From assembly GCA_044375975.1 (NCBI GenBank), contig JBILLQ010000040.1, positions 1-29,950 on the forward strand: a stretch of 29,950 nt of DNA. The letters run 5' to 3'. The position numbers were made by a program, and so were the translations under genes. How positions within the stretch are numbered: position 1 is the stretch's first letter; every line of letters begins with the position of its first letter. Origin of the DNA: UBA5018 sp044375975. GTDB lineage: Bacteria; Cyanobacteriota; Cyanobacteriia; PCC-6307; Cyanobiaceae. This document shows positions 1-5,842 of the stretch, in pieces. Below the pieces are notes generated by a model that was not told the DNA's origin, made no database searches, and saw only the letters and a program-made list of their open reading frames with translations.

Positions 1-109
1 GCGGCGTGCAGCGACGGCAGAAACAACCCTGGTTCACGCGGATTGAGCTACCGCCACGGCCACGCCAGCCCCAACTGCTGGCTGTCGCATGACAGTCTCT
101 GAGTGAGAT

Positions 110-553
110 GTGTCGGGCAGCCAGCTGGAATGGTTTTGGAAACAGGCCCTCGATGGCAAGAAGTTCATGCTCCACTTCGTTGCGCACGGCAACGATGAGG
201 GCATCGCCGCTGCAACGGAGTTTTGTGACTGGGCAACGTTACGCCCTTATCTCCAGAAAATCCACAGCGCGACAGGCGAGACCCTCCTTCTCAATATGAG
301 TACGTGCAAAGGATTGCACGGCATTAAGATCACCGGAACATCAGGAGAGCATCCGTTCTTTGGATTGATCGGTGCGAAAAGTGACCTCAAGGTTGATGAT
401 GCCTTGGCAGCCAACCGGAAGGTCTACAAGAAATGGCTCGCAGGTATGCCAGTTCAGCTAATCGTACCGGAGACAAACACTGAGCTTGGGAAAGAGCTAT
501 TGTTCAACATATCATCTGAGGGATACAGGGCGCTGTCGATCCAGGATGGATGA
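110..553 (+). CDS. small caspase/CHAT-like protein, possibly N-terminally truncated
   Basis: A 147-residue protein opening on GTG. Residues 17-28 form a hydrophobic strand ending in LHFVAHGN, and residues 58-68 form a second strand ending in LLLNMSTCKG. This strand-His-Gly / strand-Cys layout is that of clan CD proteases (caspase C14 and CHAT), giving a candidate dyad H26/C66. A typical caspase-like p20 has a further strand-helix unit of roughly 70 residues before the catalytic His; it is missing here, because an in-frame stop (104-106) lies just upstream and no good ribosome site is seen. The gene may therefore be a truncated remnant, or a compact stand-alone CHAT-like effector. It opens an island that also carries two full caspase-FGE genes, which makes a conflict-system role plausible. 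The family assignment rests on motif reading only. Confidence 0.5.
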   Translation: MSGSQLEWFWKQALDGKKFMLHFVAHGNDEGIAAATEFCDWATLRPYLQKIHSATGETLLLNMSTCKGLHGIKITGTSGEHPFFGLIGAKSDLKVDDALAANRKVYKKWLAGMPVQLIVPETNTELGKELLFNISSEGYRALSIQDG

Positions 554-749
554 TAACATCGACAGAACTTGAAGTGCAGAAGCTGAGTGCCAGATGCGGG
601 ACCGAATAAAGCGTTGCAGTCTGACAGCCATTCTATTGAAATCGTGCTGCGCTTGCTTTCATTTTATGCGGCTGGAGCGAAACGCAAACACTAGGTGATT
701 TGAAGGCAGGCAGAAATCCCCCCTATTCCCCTCGCGCCACCGTCAAGCC

Positions 750-1340
750 TTATTGATTCAATGTCGGCTTGGGCAAATGGTCACCGGGTCTTTGTTCTTT
801 ATTAGAAACAGCAACACCTATTGCAAACGCCATTGCCAATAGAACGGCTATCAGCCAGATGTTTGGATGATGGGTAGTATGTTTTTCCGCAGTGTTATTT
901 GCCATCAGTTCTGCTCGGCGTATGGAGAGCTCTGCCTTGATTTGATCATCAAGAAGGCTGAAATCATCTTCGGCAAATGCGAGGTCCACGATTTCAAGGC
1001 TCAACGATCGAATTTTTAATGTTGCCTGGGTTGCCGGCAGCTCTGATAAAGCGCTGCAAATAGATGTTGGCTGAGTTGGTGGAGGAACAACGGGCCTGGG
1101 CGCAGGCGGTGGTGAGGGAGTAGTCTCTATTGGTGGAAACCATGCATAGTTTACCTGCCTTAAGTCATATATTCGTTTGCCCTCATCATGCAGAAAACTA
1201 TTTACTTTAGATTTATCAAGATTCAGAGAAGCAGCAATCTCTCTTCCACGTCGGCCAGAAATGCGGTATACTTCAAGAACGATAGAGCATTTGGTGGATT
1301 CTGGGTACGCTGAACCAGGGCTCTGAGGGCGCGAGGTCAT
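750..1340 (-). CDS. predicted HTH protein with proline-rich linker and C-terminal membrane anchor
   Basis: A 196-residue protein with ATG at 1340. Residues about 20-60 (EVYRISGRRGREIAASLNLD and on to the VNYAWF motif) read as a winged-helix/HTH of the kind with a helix-turn-helix REIA..L.L.K..VN. A proline-rich linker (about 72-92, TTPSPPPAPRPVVPPPTQP) follows, then a charged helical region, and one strongly hydrophobic span (about 163-181, IWLIAVLLAMAFAIGVAVS) near the C-terminus that should be a membrane helix. A short basic/polar tail remains. I do not recognise a named family. Similar small HTH domains occur as N-terminal adaptors in bacterial conflict proteins, so it may be a membrane-tethered adaptor or regulator. 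It is transcribed opposite to the surrounding island genes. Start and reading frame look sound; function is unknown. Confidence 0.55.
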   Translation of the reverse strand: MTSRPQSPGSAYPESTKCSIVLEVYRISGRRGREIAASLNLDKSKVNSFLHDEGKRIYDLRQVNYAWFPPIETTPSPPPAPRPVVPPPTQPTSICSALSELPATQATLKIRSLSLEIVDLAFAEDDFSLLDDQIKAELSIRRAELMANNTAEKHTTHHPNIWLIAVLLAMAFAIGVAVSNKEQRPGDHLPKPTLNQ

Positions 1341-1592
1341 CTAGGGGCTACTCGCAAACGTTGTAGATCATAGCCCAGGGGCTTCGCGGCATTGCAACCA
1401 AGTTCATGGCAAGTGTATATTGGCAAAGAGAATGCTAAGGTCGATCGAAGTTTCAGGTCAACATGTATCCTCGCCGTTCGGAGGGTAGGTATTCTACTTG
1501 GGACAAAGAGTGGCACACGGCAGCGATGCAATAGCTAGATCACGACTTAGCCACTCTCGCCTAACATCATTATTCACCCGGCCCGGCACAGA

Positions 1593-2179
1593 GGAGTCTC
1601 AAGCGGCATTGCTCTCTGGCTGGAGGCGGATCTACGCAATGTTTATCCATATACCCATCTCATCGATGACAACAAAACCAGTATCAAGCAGCTGTCGTTA
1701 GAAGATACTCTGTGGGGCTTCAAAGGCCAGTATCTGGAAACGTTCAACCAGCTCAGAGACGGCCATGGCAAGCGCGAAGCCAAAGGCAACTCCACCAACC
1801 CTGCAGACCAGCTCTGCTTCGAGTTTGTGCTCTGCGCCTCTGCGGTGATTGATTACGACTACATCATGGGCCTGATCGCCCGCTTCTCGGCCAGGGCACT
1901 GGGCAAGGCGACTATGAGCCGCGAAGAACTGATCGGCACCCTCAAGGCGCGCTAGGGCCTCTCTGATGCTGCCATCGCCGTGCGGTGAAGCTTGGTGGCG
2001 GTATTCTCGATCGCATGATCTTCGATGGTGAGCAGCTCAGCGATCTCCTGTCCCCGCTCAACCTCGGCTGGAAATCCCGCAGTCAAGCCAAACTCGCCCT
2101 CATGGCCCACCTGTATCCCCTCCTCACCAAACGCGCTGGTAGCCGCGTCATCTCAGGACTGAGCGCCAATGAGCAATGA
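1593..2179 (+). pseudogene. 3' remnant of type I restriction enzyme R subunit (hsdR)
   Basis: Two adjoining pieces in different frames read as the C-terminal end of a type I restriction endonuclease R (translocase) subunit. The first (to the TAG at 1953-1955) contains FEFVLCASAVIDYDYIMGLI and MSREELIGTLK. The second (about 1985-2179) contains RMIFDGEQLSDLLSPLNLGW and LLTKRAG followed by VISGLSANEQ, which matches the usual end of one HsdR subfamily. Between them are in-frame stops (TAG at 1953, then a TGA) and a frame change, apparently with loss of intervening sequence. The ATPase and nuclease portions are absent, so this is a dead 3' scrap of about 0.6 kb, and no hsdM or hsdS is in the window. 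Identification is from remembered family motifs; the left boundary is approximate. Confidence 0.65.
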
Positions 2180-2225
2180 TTCAAAAGATTTTACTTGGGC
2201 ACAGGACAGTTAATACCAAACACTC

Positions 2226-3551
2226 ATGATCTCCAAGCTGAAGCTACAAAATATAGGCCCGGTTCCCAGTCTCGCTGCGGAGTTTGGCGAGCGCCTTAAT
2301 ATCATCACTGGTGATAACGGACTCGGTAAAACCTTCCTCCTCGATGCCTGTTGGTATGCTCTCACCCGCACTTGGACTGGCAGTGACGCACGGGCCTTCT
2401 ACCCGAGCGACGATCTGCCGAAATCATCTACTCCCGCCATCGAATATTCGGTAATTGGCAAAACTGGAAAGCCAGTTGAAAACCGTTCGGAATTCAAATT
2501 CAAGAGTCAGACTTGGACATCCAAGCAGGCACGCCCCCCAATGCCTGGGTTAGTGATCTATGCCCGCATCGATGGAGGCTTCTCTGTTTGGGATCCAGCA
2601 AGAAACTATTGGCATGATGACAAGACATCATCGCCACGTGCTGCAGCATACCATTTTACTAATGAGCATGTTTGGAACGGCCTCGAACAGGGAGAAGGGA
2701 GCCGAAAAGATTATCTTTGCAATGGCTTGATCCGTGATGTGGATTCATGGTACGCGAAGGGAAATGGCAGCATTTCACTGCTTCAAGAGGTGTTGGAAAC
2801 GCTTTCGCCCAACGATTCAGAAAGGCTCAAGATCGGGAAGTCGGTGCGTGTTCGGGTGGCCGACGTGCGCGACACTCCAACTCTGGAGATGCCCTATGGC
2901 CCGGTGCCTGTCACTCAGGCGGCGGCTGGTATGCGCCGCGTGCTCGGGCTGGCCTATCTTTTAGTGTGGGCGTGGGAGGAGCACCAAAAGGCCTCTCAGC
3001 TACAAAAAGAAGAGCCCACCAATCGGATCGTTTTGCTCTTTGACGAAATTGAAGCCCACCTCCACCCCAAATGGCAGCGAGTTTTTCTGCCAGCACTTTT
3101 GAAGGTTGTTGATGGACTCTTGCTTAAGGGCAAGGCCAAGTCCGTGCAGTTTATCGTCACCACTCACGCCCCCTTGGTACTGGGCTCCGTCGAAAGTACC
3201 TGGGATGCATCAAAAGACCAGCTTTACGATTTTGATCTAATTGAGGGCAATAACGGCAAGCCGTTCATCCGCTTTGGCGAACTCTCCTTTGCCAAACACG
3301 GCAGTGTAGAAAGCTGGTTAGAATCTGAATCCTTTAATTTGGATTCGGGCTATGCACCCACTGCCGAAAAAGCCATGGCACGCGCGGATGATTTCATGCT
3401 CCAGCATCCAGAGCCTGAAAAAGCTCCGTTAAGGGAAGTAGAAGAGATTCACAGTGAAATCCTCAAGGCTTTAGGGGGAGACGACGAATACATGCCCTAC
3501 TGGCTTCCTTATTATGACCGGCGCTCAAAGAAGAATGGGGAAGGTCAATGA
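2226..3551 (+). CDS. Septu/PtuA-like AAA (SMC-type) ATPase
   Basis: A 441-residue ATPase of the AAA_15/AAA_21 (RecF/OLD/SMC-like) type. The protein begins MISKLKLQNIGPV, the usual first strand of this family, and has Walker A GDNGLGKT at about residues 29-36, Walker B IVLLFDEIEAHLHP with D273/E274, and the H-loop TTHAPLVLGS at about 312-320. In Septu (PtuAB) and related retron effector modules, such an ATPase forms a complex with a downstream HNH nuclease and controls its activity after phage infection. Here the stop overlaps the start of the HNH gene by four bases (ATGA, 3548-3551), so the two are translationally coupled. The remains of hsdR immediately upstream mark a defence island. The subtype is inference; a generic ATPase-HNH pair is the safe reading. 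Confidence 0.75.
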   Translation: MISKLKLQNIGPVPSLAAEFGERLNIITGDNGLGKTFLLDACWYALTRTWTGSDARAFYPSDDLPKSSTPAIEYSVIGKTGKPVENRSEFKFKSQTWTSKQARPPMPGLVIYARIDGGFSVWDPARNYWHDDKTSSPRAAAYHFTNEHVWNGLEQGEGSRKDYLCNGLIRDVDSWYAKGNGSISLLQEVLETLSPNDSERLKIGKSVRVRVADVRDTPTLEMPYGPVPVTQAAAGMRRVLGLAYLLVWAWEEHQKASQLQKEEPTNRIVLLFDEIEAHLHPKWQRVFLPALLKVVDGLLLKGKAKSVQFIVTTHAPLVLGSVESTWDASKDQLYDFDLIEGNNGKPFIRFGELSFAKHGSVESWLESESFNLDSGYAPTAEKAMARADDFMLQHPEPEKAPLREVEEIHSEILKALGGDDEYMPYWLPYYDRRSKKNGEGQ

Positions 3552-4138
3552 TTCCTGTCACTAATCCCATCCCTAAACCGGAGGGTTTTATCATCGATTG
3601 TGAAATACCAGGAATAGCCTGGGAGGCGGCACATCCAGACTCGCATGACTTTCCAGCTCTTTGGTGCAAGTATCAGCCACAACTTGCGGAAGGCTTTCAC
3701 GACCGCTGCGGCTGGTGGGCCATGCGTATCGCCGATGGGGCGGTAGACCATTACCTCAGTAAAAAGCTTCATCGCGACCGCGCCTACGACTGGGATAATT
3801 ACCGCTACATCTCCACCAGCGTGAACAGCTCCAAACGCAATCATGACGCCAATGTTCTCGACCCTTTCGAAATTCAGCCAGGGTGGTTTGAAGTACATCT
3901 GCCTTCGATGCTCCTTCTGCGCACCTCAATCGTTCCCCGTGAGTTTCAGGCAAAGGCCGACTTCACCATCGAAAAACTGCGGCTGGTGAGAGGTAACAAA
4001 GTGCGACGCAATCGTCTTGGGTGGTATGAAAGTTATAAGAATAGTCATATCACTGATCTAGGGTTGGCCGCCTATGCTCCATTGGTGGCCGAGGCAGTCG
4101 TAAAGTGGAGAGCAACCAAGAACTTGCCACTGCCATGA
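3548..4138 (+). CDS. HNH-family nuclease, PtuB-like partner of the upstream ATPase
   Basis: A 196-residue protein whose ATG overlaps the end of the ATPase gene. It carries an HNH-type signature: VDHYLSK with D67/H68, then YDWDNYRYIS, SVNSSKRN with N93, and LDPFE shortly after. This order (DH, W.N, N..K, DPF) is that of the HNH nucleases found beside AAA ATPases in Septu/PtuB and retron-effector modules; the enzyme would cleave nucleic acid with a divalent metal. Zinc-binding Cys pairs seen in some HNH proteins are not evident. No reverse transcriptase lies nearby, so this is a plain ATPase-HNH pair rather than a retron. Followed by about 400 bases without a recognisable gene. Role in phage defence is inferred from family and context. 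Confidence 0.7.
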   Translation: MIPVTNPIPKPEGFIIDCEIPGIAWEAAHPDSHDFPALWCKYQPQLAEGFHDRCGWWAMRIADGAVDHYLSKKLHRDRAYDWDNYRYISTSVNSSKRNHDANVLDPFEIQPGWFEVHLPSMLLLRTSIVPREFQAKADFTIEKLRLVRGNKVRRNRLGWYESYKNSHITDLGLAAYAPLVAEAVVKWRATKNLPLP

Positions 4139-4427
4139 TGCATGGCTGCGACATCTTTTGATGGAATTGATTTGCATGAGCTGGGGAAGGATCCTGGCGG
4201 GGTCAACCCCATAGCTCAGGCAATGGGCGACAGTCCCGCAACGGAAATCATCAGGTAGAGGCGGGTCTGGTTCATGGCCAAGGGAAGTAGTGCGCTCCGG
4301 TTCTTGCTTGTCGACGCGCTTGGTTTCGCCAGGCAGGAATGGTTTGGGCAATGCTGATCACTCCGTCCTAGCCGTCGAATGCTTCCGGATCGTTATCGCT
4401 GAGATCAATTATTAGCCTGTTGACCAG
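4139..4427. other. stretch without a recognisable gene
   Basis: Short ORFs occur on both strands but none shows a ribosome site, a recognisable motif, or homology to the neighbours. The stretch joins the ATPase-HNH pair to decayed genes and is probably degraded sequence. Confidence 0.4.
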
Positions 4428-4850
4428 CTATTTGGTGCTCTTGAGGTAATCCAGTAGTTGGCCAATGGTCTGGTCTTGATTGTCCACCATGGCCGCGAAT
4501 GTGGCCATCAGCCGAGCTTGGGTTTTCTGTTGCTCTGGCGTTAGAGCATCCTAGCGACGTTTTGCAATTAGATTAGCTGCTGGCAGTGTTACATCGGCTG
4601 GCGCTACCCCGGTCTTCTGCATGCGTTGTAGGCGATTGTCATTGAGGCCGTCCCAGCCGAGCTTGAGGTATTGGGCTGTGGTGAAGGGCCGGTAGGCGAA
4701 GAAGGTCTGGCCTTGCCTGCGTCCCTCTTCTATCGAACTAATCAGCTTAGAGGTGAGTAAATCATTGGAGTAAATCCCCGCAACCTGTTCAAAGCGAGTT
4801 GGCAAATTATCCTGGTAATTGCACCTATGCACAGGAACTAAAGGGTTCAT
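4428..4850 (-). pseudogene. unidentified decayed gene with internal stop
   Basis: Reading the minus strand from about 4850 gives roughly 99 residues including FFAYRPFTTAQYLKLGWDGL and LQRMQKTG. An in-frame TAG (4551-4553) follows, and then a further 40 protein-like residues (DALTPEQQKTQARLMATFAA and on to GQLLDYLKSTK) end at a second TAG (4428-4430). The even, non-repetitive amino-acid use on both sides of the internal stop suggests a single gene broken by a nonsense mutation. Its 5' end runs into the decayed FGE remnant on the other strand (4799 onward), so that end has probably been replaced by recombination. I do not recognise the family. Confidence 0.4.
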
Positions 4851-5053
4851 ATCGGCAAGAAACGACGGATGTGGCTAGTTTTTCTGCTAACCCATGGGCC
4901 TCCACTCTGAATATTGTGAAAAATGATAAAAGGATGCTGCGCGCCGGCTTCTGGGACTTCAACCCCGGGTTCTGCCGTTCGGCCTGCCGCAACCACCACC
5001 TGCCCGATTATTTTTCCAATCGCGTTGGTCTACGTGTGGTTTGCTTACCCTAA
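4799..5053 (+). pseudogene. 3' remnant of a third caspase-FGE gene (FGE-sulfatase C-terminus)
   Basis: The translation LANYPGNCTYAQELKGSYRQ, then ETTDVASFSANPW, is collinear with residues of the two intact FGE domains downstream (compare ELANYDRNYTYGEGKKG and REQTTDVASFPANAW). After PW a one-base loss in the GGGG run and a deletion remove the block that holds HDMHGNVWEWC. The sequence resumes at NDKRMLRAGFWDFNPGFCRS and ends VGLRVVCLP with TAA. So the piece keeps the last part of an FGE domain, including a variable region, but lacks everything upstream (caspase and linker). It shows that at least three caspase-FGE copies existed here. Its variable codons differ from both intact copies at the same sites, which supports the mutagenesis interpretation. 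Confidence 0.75.
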
Positions 5054-5214
5054 TATGAATGTTCTGGCTTATCGCTGAATAGGTCCTTCAAGGGAGCAGC
5101 CCACCAGCGATTATCTGCTGCACTTTCCTATGCTAATTTCCAGCCAGCCAGTCAGGGGCGGCGTTGGGTCGGCTATGCACTCGCCAGAGCAACGCGATCC
5201 CAATCGCTGACTAG

Positions 5215-5385
5215 AGCCTCCTCATCTTTCCATCTGCCTCTCACTCACTCACTCACTCTCTCTCCATCTCCATCTCCATCTCCATCTCTCCCTTTTCTTC
5301 TCCGCCTCACCCTCACACTCATCCTCACTCCCTCACCATCTCTGCTGCTTCCCCATCTCTCCTACACTCCCGGTAGCTTTGCCTA
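5215..5385 (+). promoter_or_regulatory. nearly G-free pyrimidine-rich leader with variable short tandem repeats (copy A)
   Basis: About 150 nt directly upstream of the small gene at 5390 consist almost only of C, T and some A. They contain CACT x4 (5242-5257) and CTCCAT x4 (5262-5285). No Shine-Dalgarno sequence precedes the ATG. The RNA would be unstructured, and the DNA is a long strand-biased tract. Copy B has CACT x3 and CTCCAT x6, so repeat number varies. The remainder of the 5054-5389 gap shows no gene. Confidence 0.6.
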
Positions 5386-5389
5386 GCCG

Positions 5390-5842
5390 ATGGCCACCGA
5401 GCTGCTGCTAACCCTTGCCATCGGGGGCTCCAGCGCAGCCGGCTTAGATGGCCAAGCCGCAGACGATTTTGTGGCTGAGCTGGTGGCCGATCTCAACGAG
5501 ATTGAGGGGGTGCTGGCTGAGCCAGGCCAGGAGCAGCCCCAGCCCGGCAGCAAGGCGATCGGCAGGTTGCTGTTGGGGCAGCTCACCGCCCAGCTCAATG
5601 GCAAGAACGCCTTAAGGGTGTTGGGCTATCTGAAAAGGCGCCTGATTGATCAGCCACCGCCAGCTCAGCCCCCGCCAGCTCAGCCTCCCCAAGCAGCCCA
5701 GCCACCGCTGCGGCTGAAGTTGAGCCACACCACTGCCAGCGGTGAGGCGGTGGCGCTGGAATTGGAAGCTCCCGCCAATGATCAAGCGGCTCTGCTGGCG
5801 ATGTTCGATCGCGTTGAGGCCTTTGTGGCTCGGCAGGTCTAG
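5390..5842 (+). CDS. small protein upstream of caspase-FGE effector (EACC1-like candidate), copy A
   Basis: A 150-residue protein. The N-terminal half (1-85) is helical and acidic (ADDFVAELVADLNEIEGVLA and YLKRRLID). A proline/glutamine linker of repeated PPPAQ units (about 87-105) follows, then a C-terminal strand-rich segment LRLKLSHTTASGEAVALELE. The stop TAG is directly followed by the ATG of the caspase gene (TAGATG), so the two are coupled. The layout, a short invariant protein joined to a caspase effector, resembles the effector-associated constant component 1 (EACC1) proteins described by comparative genomics in NTP-dependent bacterial conflict systems. That match is from memory of domain style and is not certain. 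It is nearly identical to the copy at 10653, in contrast to the divergent downstream partners. Confidence 0.6.
   Translation: MATELLLTLAIGGSSAAGLDGQAADDFVAELVADLNEIEGVLAEPGQEQPQPGSKAIGRLLLGQLTAQLNGKNALRVLGYLKRRLIDQPPPAQPPPAQPPQAAQPPLRLKLSHTTASGEAVALELEAPANDQAALLAMFDRVEAFVARQV

Noticed and set aside
3..92. 29-residue open frame running in from the left edge
   Set aside because: It could be the end of a gene (VQRRQKQPWFTRIELPPRPR), but it is too short to identify or support.
2226..4138. Retron with PtuAB effectors
   Set aside because: No reverse transcriptase or msr/msd-like sequence is found beside the ATPase-HNH pair.
4058..4351. Minus-strand ORF of 97 aa overlapping the HNH gene end
   Set aside because: No motif or ribosome site, and it overlaps the supported nuclease gene.
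5242..5285. CRISPR-like array in the CACT/CTCCAT repeats
   Set aside because: The units are 4-6 bases and contiguous with no spacers, so they are simple tandem repeats.
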